From CAZYMF01 sp964648215 (GTDB lineage: Bacteria > Desulfobacterota > Binatia > HRBIN30 > JACQVA1): DNA of 23,637 nt. The stretch spans positions 1 to 23,637 of the forward strand of contig CAZYMF010000062.1 of NCBI GenBank assembly GCA_964648215.1, in the 5' to 3' direction. The position numbers were made by a program, and so were the translations under genes. Positions 8,156 to 15,625 of the stretch are shown here, piece after piece (the stretch's first letter is position 1; every line of letters begins with the position of its first letter). The notes beneath the pieces were generated by a model. It was not told the DNA's origin and made no database searches. It saw only the letters and a list, made by a program, of their open reading frames with translations.

Positions 8156-8989
8156 TCACTGGATCTGCGCCGCCAGGCGGCGCACTTCGATCAGGTTCTC
8201 GCGGATGAGCGGCGCGGTCTCGTCGCCCGGCGCCAGCTGGAGAAAGCGCTCCAGATCGACCACCGCCGGCCCGTAGCATTCCAGCCGCTGGTAGAGCAGA
8301 CCACGGTCGCGGATCTCCTGCGCCGCGTCCGGCGTCAGTAGCAGAATGCGCTCGCTGCACGAGAGCGCGGCCTCGAACTCCTCGGCGTTGATGTGCGCGT
8401 GCTTGAGATTGCCGAGCATGCGCACCAGGATCTCCTTGGGCCGCGCCGAGCGCAGATAGCGCCGGTCGAACGAAGCCTCGGGTCCGAGAATGCTCTGCAA
8501 CCGCTCGCGGCAATCGTGCTCGCTGAGCACCTCGCCGAAGAAGGCGTCGATGATGATCTCCTCGTCGCCGACGTACTTGGCGAGGAAGTGCCCCGGAAAA
8601 CCTACGCCTTCCACCGGCAGGCCGAGCCGCCGCGCCACCTCGATGTAGACCAGCGAGAGCGTGATCGGAATGCCCGTGTGGCGATCGAGCACCTCGTTGA
8701 GAAAGCCGTTGCGACGATCGTAGTAACGCCTCTGGTTGCCGACGAAGCGTTTCTCCACGAACAGGAAATGGTTGAGCCGCGCGATGCGCTCCGGGCCCGA
8801 GGTCGCGGCATCGACGAAATCGCGCGCCTCCTGCGCCAGCGCGTCCAGCCGGCGCATGTAGGCCGAGATGTCGAGCTGCGGATAGGACTCCGCGGCGATC
8901 ACCAACGCGCCCTCGGCCAGATCGATGCGATCTTCCGGCGCGTTCGCCAGCTCGACGAAACGTTCCCGCGGACTCTTGCTCGTTGCCAT
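8156..8989 (-). CDS. SirB1/UPF0162 family protein, transglutaminase-like fold with TPR
   Basis: This 277-residue protein matches the SirB1 (transglutaminase-like core 2) family. The core runs from about residue 70 with RLNHFLFVEKRFVGN, YYDRRNGFLNEVLDRHTG, IPITLSLVYIEVARRLGLPVEGVGFPGHF and IIIDAFFGE. His134 and Asp148 sit where a transglutaminase/protease triad would have its His and Asp, but the nucleophile region (IPITLSLVY, 108-115) has Thr and Ser and no Cys, so thiol catalysis is unlikely. The C-terminus has TPR-like helices. The family's biochemical role is not established. The ATG at 8989 is chosen over a TTG at 9049. It is divergent from the quinone oxidoreductase gene. Confidence 0.85.
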   Translation of the reverse strand: MATSKSPRERFVELANAPEDRIDLAEGALVIAAESYPQLDISAYMRRLDALAQEARDFVDAATSGPERIARLNHFLFVEKRFVGNQRRYYDRRNGFLNEVLDRHTGIPITLSLVYIEVARRLGLPVEGVGFPGHFLAKYVGDEEIIIDAFFGEVLSEHDCRERLQSILGPEASFDRRYLRSARPKEILVRMLGNLKHAHINAEEFEAALSCSERILLLTPDAAQEIRDRGLLYQRLECYGPAVVDLERFLQLAPGDETAPLIRENLIEVRRLAAQIQ

Positions 8990-9158
8990 TGCGCCTGCGA
9001 CTTCGCTTAGCGCGAGGGCGCGCCGGATTGCAAGATACCCGCGCAACAAAATCTCACCCCGCCGTCGACGCCGCCGGCGGGCGAGATGGTCCTCCTTTTT
9101 CGCACGGTCATAAGACAGTCACGGATTGCCGCCGGCTTCTGGGCGCGAGGACAGACCG

Positions 9159-9216
9159 ACACAGGCTGGAAGCCCGTGCCACCGCATTTTGGGCCCGTGG
9201 CAGAGGCTTCCGGCCC
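9159..9216. repeat. Dispersed palindromic repeat (25-bp core), copy 1
   Basis: The 25-nt core at 9159-9183 starts ACACAGGCTGGAAGCCCGTG and matches 16146-16170 at 24 of 25 positions. Its own inverted partner follows: GGAAGCC (9168-9174) pairs with GGCTTCC (9205-9211), and TGCCAC (9177-9182) with GTGGCA (9197-9202). It lies in the 289-bp spacer between two divergent genes (8990-9278), which holds no other gene and no promoter I can defend. Confidence 0.65.
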
Positions 9217-9278
9217 GTGCCCCCTTGGCACCGGCCCCGGTTGCCAAGCGCGGGTGTCGGTGAGATAGAGGCTGGGAT

Positions 9279-10259
9279 ATGCGAGCCATCGTATTCGATC
9301 AGCCCGGGGACGAAAGCGTTCTCCACATCGGCGAGGTGGCCGCGCCGGCGTTGGGGCCGGACGACCTGCGCCTGCGCGTGCATGCCACCGCCGTCAATCG
9401 AGCCGATCTGCTGCAGCGACAGGGGATGTACCCGCCACCGCCCGGAGCCTCGCCGATTCTCGGCCTCGAGTGCGCCGGGGAAGTCGTCGCGGTCGGCGCC
9501 AACGTGCACGACTGGCATATCGGCGATCGCGCCATGGCCCTGCTCGGCGGCGGGGGCTACGCCGAGGAGGTTGTCGTGCACGCCGGCTCGGCGATGCAGG
9601 TGCCGGCGAGTCTCTCCGACGAGGAGGCCGGCGCCCTTCCCGAGGTCTTCCTCACCGCCTTCCTGAACATCTTTCTCCTCGGCGAGCCGCCGGCGAACGG
9701 CAGCGTTCTGGTTCACGGCGGCGGCAGCGGCGTCGGCACCGCCGCCATTTCGCTGTGCCGGGAGGCCGGGTTGCGCGTCGTCGTCACCGCGGGCAGCGAC
9801 GAGAAGTGCGCCCGCTGCCGCGACCACGGCGCCGACGTCGCCGTCAACTACCGCAGCGGCGATTTCAGCGCCGCCGCGCGCGAGGCCACCGGCGGCAACG
9901 GCGTCAACGTCGTGCTCGACTGCATCGGCGGCCGCTATCTCGCCCCCAACCTCGCCGCGCTCGCCGTCGACGGCCGGCTGGTCATCATCGGCCTGATCGG
10001 CGGCGCGCGCGGCGAGATCGACCTGGCTTCGGTGCTGCTCAAGCGCCTGCGCGTGATCGGCTCGACTCTGCGCGCCCGCTCGCTCGCCGACAAGGCCGCC
10101 ATCGTCCGCGCCTTCGAGGAACGCTTCGGCGCCGCCCTGGTCGCCGGACGCCTGCGTCCGGTCGTCGACCGCGTGCTGCCGCTGGAGCAGGCCGGCGAAG
10201 CCCATCGCGTGGTGCAGTCGAGCGTTCATTTTGGAAAGGTCGTCCTGCGCCTGCGCTGA
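9279..10259 (+). CDS. NAD(P)H:quinone oxidoreductase, PIG3-type MDR protein
   Basis: This 326-residue protein is a zinc-free medium-chain dehydrogenase/reductase of the PIG3/quinone oxidoreductase type, a cytoplasmic NADPH-dependent reductase of quinones or enones. It opens MRAIVFDQPGDESVLHIGEV, then ATAVNRADLLQRQGMYPPPPGAS and LGLECAGEVVAVG, typical of PIG3. The Rossmann half follows with VLVHGGGSGVGTAAI (nucleotide-binding glycines), DHGADVAVNYR and VLDCIGG. The ending RPVVDRVLPLEQAGEAHRVVQSSVHFGKVVL is also family-typical. Length equals the family norm. A weak AGAGG precedes the ATG at 9279. The natural substrate cannot be predicted. Confidence 0.94.
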   Translation: MRAIVFDQPGDESVLHIGEVAAPALGPDDLRLRVHATAVNRADLLQRQGMYPPPPGASPILGLECAGEVVAVGANVHDWHIGDRAMALLGGGGYAEEVVVHAGSAMQVPASLSDEEAGALPEVFLTAFLNIFLLGEPPANGSVLVHGGGSGVGTAAISLCREAGLRVVVTAGSDEKCARCRDHGADVAVNYRSGDFSAAAREATGGNGVNVVLDCIGGRYLAPNLAALAVDGRLVIIGLIGGARGEIDLASVLLKRLRVIGSTLRARSLADKAAIVRAFEERFGAALVAGRLRPVVDRVLPLEQAGEAHRVVQSSVHFGKVVLRLR

Positions 10260-10353
10260 GCGAGTCGGCAATACGAATCCTCTCTTCTTGGCGACAGGCT
10301 ACATCGTCGTCGACGAGACGGCCGGCGGCCTCGTTGCCGAGCTGAGATATCTG

Positions 10354-10384
10354 AAAGGACAAGACGCCGTTTCGGCGTGAAACC
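10354..10384 (+). promoter_or_regulatory. Distant Shine-Dalgarno with intervening hairpin before the VOC gene
   Basis: AAAGGA (10354-10359) ends 25 nt before the ATG at 10385, too far for normal initiation. Between them is a perfect hairpin, ACGCCG-TTT-CGGCGT (10364-10378). If it folds, the effective distance falls to about 10 nt. This would be a structure-assisted ribosome binding site; it is only a structural reading of the sequence. Confidence 0.35.
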
Positions 10385-11275
10385 ATGACTCCAGCCACCG
10401 CAAACACCATGCGCGTCGATCACGTCTCCGTTGCCGTGCGCGACATCGACACGGCGCTGGCCTTCTTTCGCCGGCTGCTGCCGATCGAGATGGGCAACGA
10501 GAAGCGCCCGGGCTACAACGACGACTTCAACTGGTGCGACTTCTACATCGGCCGCTTCAAGCTCGAACTGATCGAGGCCGCCCGGCCCGAGAGCTTCGTG
10601 CGCCGCTTCATCGACAAACGCGGCGAAGGGCTGCACCACCTGTCGCTCGAGACCGCCGACCTCGAGCCGTTGGTCGCCCGGCTCGAGAACGACGGCGTGC
10701 GCATCGTCGACCGCTTCGCCGGCAGCGACGGCCACCAGACCGCCTTCATCTCGCCCCGCAGCGCCCACGGCATCCTCGTCCAGTTCTGGCAGGTCCCGGA
10801 AATCGAGGCGCCGCAACGGCCGGCAACGGCGGCCCTGCGGCTGCGTTCCGGGGAGACCGTGACCGTACACGTCGATCACGTCGCCCTGGCCACGCGCGAC
10901 ATCGGCACCACCTGGGGCTTCTTTCAGCGCTACTTCCCGGTCACGCTGCTGCACGACAAGCACCCCGGCTACGACGGCACCTTCGCCCTCTCCAGCTTCG
11001 AGCTGAACGGCTACAAGATCGAGCTGATCGAGCAGGCCGCCGATCGACCCGGCTTCGTCGGCCGCTTTCTCGAACGCCGCGGCGAGGGCTTCCACCACCT
11101 GTCGCTCAACGTCGACCGGCTCGACCCGCTGCTGGCGCAGCTCGAGGCCGACGGCGTGCGCATCGTCGACCGCGCCGACATGGGCGGCGGCTGGAAGACC
11201 GCCTTCGTCTCCCCCCGCAGCGCCCACGGTGTCCTCATCCAGTTCTGGCAGGCCCCCGCGCTCGGCGGGCGATAA
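10385..11275 (+). CDS. Tandem VOC (glyoxalase-fold) protein
   Basis: The 296-residue protein consists of two repeated vicinal-oxygen-chelate units of about 140 residues. Domain 1 has VDHVSVAVRD (His13), KLELIEA (Glu61), GLHHLSLET (His84/85) and SPRSAHGILVQFWQ (Gln133). Domain 2 has VDHVALATRD (His165), KIELIEQ (Glu213), GFHHLSLNV (His237/238) and SPRSAHGVLIQFWQ (Gln286). The layout resembles methylmalonyl-CoA epimerase and 4-hydroxyphenylpyruvate dioxygenase relatives, but the last metal ligand, usually Glu in those families, is Gln in both domains. The two halves are alike enough to indicate internal duplication. A start at the internal ATG 10409 is possible. Metal-dependent chemistry is likely but the substrate is unknown; an orphan epimerase, lyase or dioxygenase would all fit. 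Confidence 0.88.
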   Translation: MTPATANTMRVDHVSVAVRDIDTALAFFRRLLPIEMGNEKRPGYNDDFNWCDFYIGRFKLELIEAARPESFVRRFIDKRGEGLHHLSLETADLEPLVARLENDGVRIVDRFAGSDGHQTAFISPRSAHGILVQFWQVPEIEAPQRPATAALRLRSGETVTVHVDHVALATRDIGTTWGFFQRYFPVTLLHDKHPGYDGTFALSSFELNGYKIELIEQAADRPGFVGRFLERRGEGFHHLSLNVDRLDPLLAQLEADGVRIVDRADMGGGWKTAFVSPRSAHGVLIQFWQAPALGGR

Positions 11276-11305
11276 GAAGGAGAAACAGACTACAACGGAT
11301 TGAAC

Positions 11306-11405
11306 NNNNNNNNNNNNNNNNNNNNNNNNNNNNNNNNNNNNNNNNNNNNNNNNNNNNNNNNNNNNNNNNNNNNNNNNNNNNNNNNNNNNNNNNNNNNNNN
11401 NNNNN
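11306..11405. other. 100-N scaffold gap
   Basis: Exactly 100 Ns, a conventional filler for a gap of unknown length. The true distance between the VOC gene and the CBS gene, and whether a gene is hidden here, is unknown. Confidence 0.99.
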
Positions 11406-11440
11406 GGATTGAACAGATTGAGGTCGGGCCCTTCTCCAAA

Positions 11441-11476
11441 AATCCGTCTAATCCGTTGAATCCGTTCAATCCGTTG
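11441..11476 (+). repeat. 9-bp tandem repeat, four units
   Basis: Four adjacent 9-mers, AATCCGTCT, AATCCGTTG, AATCCGTTC and AATCCGTTG. The same words, reversed, appear at the left edge of the gap (CGGATTGAAC), so the missing sequence probably contains more of this minisatellite. Confidence 0.85.
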
Positions 11477-11500
11477 TAAAGGTCCTCCTCCGACACCGGC

Positions 11501-11528
11501 TTGACCTCGGCGGTGGTCCGAGTAGGAA
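11501..11528 (+). promoter_or_regulatory. Weak candidate promoter for the CBS gene
   Basis: TTGACC (11501-11506) is a good -35 match; the best -10 at 16-bp spacing is TAGGAA (11523-11528), which is poor. It lies just past the tandem repeat and about 45 bp upstream of the CBS start. Confidence 0.25.
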
Positions 11529-11574
11529 ATGGGTCCACCGGTCGGCGCCGTGGCCGGCAGAGAGGAGAGCTCTC

Positions 11575-12000
11575 ATGTACACCTTTCTTTCCCTCGTCGT
11601 TCGTGACGTGATGACACGCTCGATCGTCACCGTGTCGCCCGATCTCACGCTGGCCGAGCTGGAGGAGATCTTCGCTGGGCACGAGTTCAACGGCTGCCCG
11701 GTCATCGAGGAAGGCCGGCTGGCCGGCTTCGTCACCAAGCTCGATTTCCTCAAGGCATTCTCGTTCGGCACCAGCACCGTGGTGCCTCCCTACGCGCAGA
11801 TCATGCAGCGCAAGGTGAGCGAGGTGATGACGCCGACCGTGATCACCGTGCCCGAAGACCGCCCGCTGACCCGGGTGCTGCAGATGATGGTCGATCTGCG
11901 CACCAAGGGCTTCCCGGTCGTCGACGCCGCCGGCGCGGTGGTCGGCATGATCGCTCGCGAGGACATCTCTCGCGCGCTGCGCAACAGCGCCACGGCGTGA
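11575..12000 (+). CDS. CBS-domain pair protein
   Basis: This 141-residue protein is essentially one Bateman module of two CBS domains. CBS1 is VRDVMTRSIVTVSPDLTLAELEEIFAGHEFNGCPVIEEGRLAGFVTKLDFL; CBS2 is VSEVMTPTVITVPEDRPLTRVLQMMVDLRTKGFPVVDAAGAVVGMIAREDI. Such modules bind adenine nucleotides and act as energy or metabolite sensors, here without an attached effector domain. GAGGAG (11562-11567) lies 7 nt before the ATG. It precedes the Ppx gene on the same strand but is separated by 171 bp containing a promoter candidate, so a role in phosphate metabolism is only suggested by position. Confidence 0.92.
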   Translation: MYTFLSLVVRDVMTRSIVTVSPDLTLAELEEIFAGHEFNGCPVIEEGRLAGFVTKLDFLKAFSFGTSTVVPPYAQIMQRKVSEVMTPTVITVPEDRPLTRVLQMMVDLRTKGFPVVDAAGAVVGMIAREDISRALRNSATA

Positions 12001-12118
12001 GTCTCGGTCTGTTAACCCACCCGTCATGGAGCCGTAACACCGGTGGGCTACGCTTGGGTGGCATGTGCACACGATGAAAATCTGGTTTCTCCATCCGTCG
12101 CGTTCCTCTGTTCCCCCG

Positions 12119-12147
12119 TTGGTGCGAGCCACACCCTGTGCTAGCGT
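12119..12147 (+). promoter_or_regulatory. Candidate promoter of the Ppx gene
   Basis: TTGGTG (12119-12124) and TAGCGT (12142-12147) are spaced by 17 bp, with TG one base before the -10 as in extended -10 promoters. Predicted start near 12154, leaving a leader of under 20 nt before the GTG at 12172. Neither hexamer is a strong match. Confidence 0.4.
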
Positions 12148-12167
12148 CACTTCACGGGAGGGTGTGG
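12129..12167. promoter_or_regulatory. 9-bp inverted repeat over the Ppx promoter and ribosome binding site
   Basis: CCACACCCT (12129-12137) and AGGGTGTGG (12159-12167) are perfect inverted arms 21 bp apart. Centre-to-centre spacing is 30 bp, about three helical turns, so the arms could be an operator spanning the -10 region. The right arm also overlaps the GGGAGGG (12156-12162) that serves as Shine-Dalgarno for the GTG start. Confidence 0.4.
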
Positions 12168-12171
12168 TGTC

Positions 12172-13725
12172 GTGGTGGATGGCTTAGGCATGCGCATTGC
12201 CTCGATCGACGTCGGCAGCAACTCCATTCACATGGTGATTGCCCAGGTGGAATCGGACGGCCGTTTCCGCGTGCTCGATCGGGCCAAGGAAATGGTCCGC
12301 CTGGGCCGGCGCATGGGCAGCGGCCGGCTCTCGGCCGAAGCCATGAACGCCGGCCTGCGCACGCTCGCCGCCTTCCGCACGCTCGCCGAGCGGCAGGGCG
12401 TCGACCGCTTCAAGGCGGTGGCCACCAGCGCCGTGCGCGAGGCCCGCAACGGCGGCGACTTCATCCAACGAGTCCGCGACGAGATCGGCCTGCGCGTCAA
12501 GGTCATCCCCGGCCGCGAGGAAGCGCGCCTGGTCTATCTCGGCGCGCGGCACGCCGTCGACCTGCGCGGCGAAGCGACTCTCATCCTCGATGCCGGCGGT
12601 GGCAGCGTCGAGGTGATCCTGGTCGAGGACGACAAGCCCGCCATCTTGCACAGCTCGAAGATCGGCGTCGCCCGCCTGAGCGAGCTCTTCGTCGACGAGA
12701 GCGCGCTCGGCTCGCAGGGAATGGATCGGCTCGAGCACCACATTGCCGGCCAGCTCGCGCCGATTCTGGACCAGGTCGTCGATCGCGGCGTGCGCCGCGT
12801 GATCGCGACCTCGGGCACGCTGCTCAACCTCATCGCCATCGCCGCCTTCCAGCGTGGCGAGCCTCCCGACGGGCGCATCAACAACTGCGTGGCCACGGCC
12901 GAGGAGATCGTCCAGGTCCGGCGCATGCTCGCCAAGATGGGTCGCGACGAGCGCGAGCGGCTCAAGGGGCTCGACGCCAAGCGGGTGGACTTCATCGTCG
13001 CCGGCGCCGCGTTGGCCGACTACGTCCTGCGCCGTCTCGACGCCAAGGAGATGGTCGCCTGCACGTGGTCGTTGCGCGAGGGCGTGTTACTCGACTTCAT
13101 CGCCCGCCACCGCCGCGGCATCGAGGAAACCGAGCGTTTCGCCGACGTGCGCCATCGCAGCGTGGCCCGCTTCGTCCGCCACCTCGGCGGCGAGGAGATC
13201 CACGGCCAGCACGTGGCCCGGTTGGCGCTGCGGCTCTTCGACCAGCTCGCGCCGGACCTCCGTCTCGACGGCGAAGCCCGCGAATGGCTCGAGTTCGCCG
13301 CTCTGCTGCACGACGTCGGCCACCACATCGGCCACGAGAACCACCAGCGGCACAGCTACTACCTCATCACCAACGGCGACCTGCTCGGTTTCCAGCGCGA
13401 GGAGCTGGAGATCATCGGGCAGGTGGCTCGCTACCACCAGAAGGGCACGCCGAAGAGCGCCGACGCCGCCTACGCGGCGCTGCCGGGAACGCAGCGCCGT
13501 GCCGTGCGCGCCCTGTGCGCGATTCTCCGCATCGCCGACGGGCTCGACCGCAGCCACTACGGCGTGGTGCGCGACGTCACCGTGGCCCGCCGCGGGGAGA
13601 AGCTGGTGCTGCAGCTGCGAACCGACGGCGACGACGCCGAGCTCGAGATCTGGGAGGCACGCCGCCGCGCCGAGCTGATCGAGAAGCTCCTGCGCCAGGA
13701 GGTCGACTTCCGCGTCTCCGGCTGA
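12172..13725 (+). CDS. ppx: Exopolyphosphatase / pppGpp phosphatase (Ppx/GppA) with C-terminal HD domain
   Basis: The 517-residue protein is a cytoplasmic phosphatase of the actin-like Ppx/GppA family, releasing phosphate from long-chain polyphosphate or converting pppGpp to ppGpp. The N-terminal ATPase-fold motifs are ASIDVGSNSIHMVIAQ (10-24), LILDAGGGSVEVILVE (137-152) and ATSGTLLNL (212-220). WSLREGVLLDFI marks the linker to an HD-type domain, with LLHDVGHHIGHENHQRHSYYL near 377-397, the layout of full-length E. coli Ppx. GTG 12172 has GGGAGGG at good distance; ATG 12190 (MRIASID) is an alternative giving 511 residues. It is the first gene of a polyphosphate/phosphate block. Ppx versus GppA activity cannot be told from the sequence alone. 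Confidence 0.94.
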   Translation: MVDGLGMRIASIDVGSNSIHMVIAQVESDGRFRVLDRAKEMVRLGRRMGSGRLSAEAMNAGLRTLAAFRTLAERQGVDRFKAVATSAVREARNGGDFIQRVRDEIGLRVKVIPGREEARLVYLGARHAVDLRGEATLILDAGGGSVEVILVEDDKPAILHSSKIGVARLSELFVDESALGSQGMDRLEHHIAGQLAPILDQVVDRGVRRVIATSGTLLNLIAIAAFQRGEPPDGRINNCVATAEEIVQVRRMLAKMGRDERERLKGLDAKRVDFIVAGAALADYVLRRLDAKEMVACTWSLREGVLLDFIARHRRGIEETERFADVRHRSVARFVRHLGGEEIHGQHVARLALRLFDQLAPDLRLDGEAREWLEFAALLHDVGHHIGHENHQRHSYYLITNGDLLGFQREELEIIGQVARYHQKGTPKSADAAYAALPGTQRRAVRALCAILRIADGLDRSHYGVVRDVTVARRGEKLVLQLRTDGDDAELEIWEARRRAELIEKLLRQEVDFRVSG

Positions 13726-13793
13726 GGCGGCCCTGGCCTTCCGGTCCCTTCCGTCGTCCTCGCCCGACGCGTTGCCAACCGGCGGCGGATCCA

Positions 13794-13904
13794 ATGAGAA
13801 ACAGGGAACAGGAAACCGGAAATGAGAAACTGGCCAACGTCTGAAAAGGAGCGTCCGGATTTGCCGGGTCCCGGTTTCCCGTTTTCTGTTTCCCGTTTCT
13901 CATT
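13794..13904. repeat. Purine-rich dispersed repeat, copy B, with inverted right arm
   Basis: Copy B (13794-13839) is followed after 31 bp by a pyrimidine-rich inverted partner at 13871-13904, so the element can fold into a long imperfect hairpin. Outer ends pair well (AATGAGAAAC with GTTTCTCATT), with mismatches inside. It fills most of the 235-bp spacer between Ppx and the CYTH-CHAD gene. Confidence 0.65.
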
Positions 13905-13960
13905 TGTTGTTCAAATCACGCCCCGCTGAAGGATTCTTCGACAGCCCTCCGAGCAACCCG

Positions 13961-15625
13961 ATGGCCGTACCCTCGAGCCCCGCCGCGCCCGAAGTCGAGG
14001 CCAAGCTGATCGTCCCCCGTGTGAGCGATCTGCGCGCGATTGCCCGCCTGCGTCAGGTCGCCGATTTCCGGCTGTGCCCGCGCGGCGTCGCCAAGCTCCA
14101 CTCGCTCTACCTCGATACCGCCGAGCACGTCCTGGCCCGGCACGGCGTCGCCTTGCGCCTGCGCCGGCACGGCGGCGGCTGGGAAGCGACGGCCAAATGG
14201 GCCGGCGAGGTGAAGGGTACGCTCCACGAGCGGCCCGAGATCAACGTCGCGCTGCCGGCAAAGCCGGACCTCCCCTTCGTCCTGCCCGCCGGGCCGCTCC
14301 ACGTCCAACTCGCGGCGCTGGTCGCCGGACGCAAGCTGGAGCCGATCCTGATCACCGACATCGAGCGACGGCTGCTCGACGTGCTGGGGCCGGCTAGCGA
14401 GACGAGCGAAGATACCCTCGCCGAGCTGGCGCTCGATCGCGTACGCCTCTCCGCCCCGAAAGACGACGATCGGTCGCGGTCAGGGGCGACCTACTGCGAG
14501 CTGGAGATCGAGCTGCGCCGGGGAACCCGCGAGCAGATCGTCATGCTGGCGCAGCGCCTGCAACGGGACTTCGGCCTGATGCCGTCGGGCGAATCGAAGT
14601 TCGCCCGCGGCCTGGCGTTGCTCTACGGCCGCGAGCCGTTCGTCGACCATGAGATCCGACGCCCGGCGCCGGGCGACACCGTTGAGAGCGCCGCCCGCCA
14701 CGTGGTGGCCTTGCACCTGGCGCGGCTGCGCCAGAACGATCCGGGAACGCGGCTGGGCGAGGACCCGGAGGCGGTGCACGACATGCGCGTGGCGGTGCGA
14801 CGCTTGCGCGCCGCCGTGCGAGTGTTCGCCGACGGCATTCCCGGTCGGCTGCACGACGCGCTCGAGCGCGACTTGCGCTGGCTCGGCCGCAGCCTCGGCG
14901 CGGTCCGCGACCTCGACGTTCACCTGGCCAGGTTTCAGCAATACCGCGACGCTCAGCCGGCGGAGCAGCGGGCGGCGATCGACGGACTCCTGCGTCATCT
15001 CCGGTCACGACGCACCGACTGCCGGCGCGAGCTGCTCGCCGCGCTCGACTCGCCCCGCTACTTTCGTCTCCTGTTGAAGCTCGAGCGCTTCGCCGCCGCG
15101 CGGGCGCGAAAACGCCCGCGCGACACACCGGGCCAGGAACCGCTGGTGGTGGCCGGCCGCCGGGCTCTGGAGCAAGCCGTGAGCAAGGTGGTCAAACGCG
15201 GCCGCAAGGTCGACACCAGCGGCCACACGCCGACGGCGAAGGAGCTTCACCGTTTGCGTATCCAGGCCAAGCGCCTGCGCTACCTGCTCGAGTTCCTGCG
15301 CGAGCTGACCGGAAAACCCGGGCGCCGCTTCGTCAAACGTCTGGTCCGCTTGCAGGACCTCCTCGGCGCGCACCAGGACAACGTCGTGGCCGAAGCGGTG
15401 GTCCACGAGTACACCGCCACCGCCGGCCTCTCGGCCGATCCGGCGGCGGCGGCCATGAACGCGCTGCTCGACCACGAGGAACGAGCGGCGGCGGCCGCCC
15501 GCGCCGCCTTCCACCGCAGCTGGCGGCGCTTCACCCAGAAACGCACGCCGCCCGATTTACGGGAGGTGCTGCAGCGCCTGCGCCAGCAGGCCGCTGCGCC
15601 GGGCCCGCGCAGGAAGCGCCAATGA
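13961..15625 (+). CDS. CYTH-CHAD domain protein
   Basis: This 554-residue protein joins a CYTH triphosphate-tunnel domain to a CHAD domain. The CYTH signature E-x-E-x-K is EVEAK at 11-15, and charged tunnel strands follow to about residue 220 (LRLRRHGGGWEATAKWAG, CELEIELRRG, SKFARG). The CHAD helical bundle fills the rest; its two conserved-His repeats are HDMRVAVRRLRA (His273) and HRLRIQAKRLRY (His430), surrounded by many Arg and Lys. CYTH enzymes hydrolyse triphosphates or tripolyphosphate and CHAD domains bind polyphosphate and locate to granules, so this is probably a polyphosphate-associated triphosphatase. ATG 13961 is preferred; a TTG at 13904 falls inside the repeat. It overlaps sixA by ATGA. 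Confidence 0.94.
   Translation: MAVPSSPAAPEVEAKLIVPRVSDLRAIARLRQVADFRLCPRGVAKLHSLYLDTAEHVLARHGVALRLRRHGGGWEATAKWAGEVKGTLHERPEINVALPAKPDLPFVLPAGPLHVQLAALVAGRKLEPILITDIERRLLDVLGPASETSEDTLAELALDRVRLSAPKDDDRSRSGATYCELEIELRRGTREQIVMLAQRLQRDFGLMPSGESKFARGLALLYGREPFVDHEIRRPAPGDTVESAARHVVALHLARLRQNDPGTRLGEDPEAVHDMRVAVRRLRAAVRVFADGIPGRLHDALERDLRWLGRSLGAVRDLDVHLARFQQYRDAQPAEQRAAIDGLLRHLRSRRTDCRRELLAALDSPRYFRLLLKLERFAAARARKRPRDTPGQEPLVVAGRRALEQAVSKVVKRGRKVDTSGHTPTAKELHRLRIQAKRLRYLLEFLRELTGKPGRRFVKRLVRLQDLLGAHQDNVVAEAVVHEYTATAGLSADPAAAAMNALLDHEERAAAAARAAFHRSWRRFTQKRTPPDLREVLQRLRQQAAAPGPRRKRQ

Larger units (their letters stand above)
11292..11477. repeat. Inverted repeat bracketing the assembly gap
   Basis: ACAACGGATTGAAC at 11292-11305 is the exact reverse complement of 11464-11477. 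The left arm runs straight into the N gap and the sequence resumes after it with GGATTGAAC again. The gap therefore lies inside a repeat that the assembler could not resolve. Apart from the repeats and the gap, 11276-11574 shows no gene. Confidence 0.8.

Noticed and set aside
9107..9116. CATAAG as a -10 for the quinone oxidoreductase gene
   Set aside because: No -35-like hexamer at 16-18 bp and the site is about 170 bp from the gene.
10288..10380. 30-codon TTG-initiated reading frame just before the VOC gene, with coding-like GC3
   Set aside because: No Shine-Dalgarno, no recognisable product and an unusual start; could be a leader peptide or gene remnant but evidence is too thin to annotate.
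11441..11476. Tandem repeat considered as a CRISPR array
   Set aside because: Units are 9 bp with no spacers and no cas genes nearby; it is a minisatellite.
11276..11574. Reading frames running through the N gap
   Set aside because: They contain undetermined residues and repeat-encoded Asn-Gly peptides; no real coding evidence.
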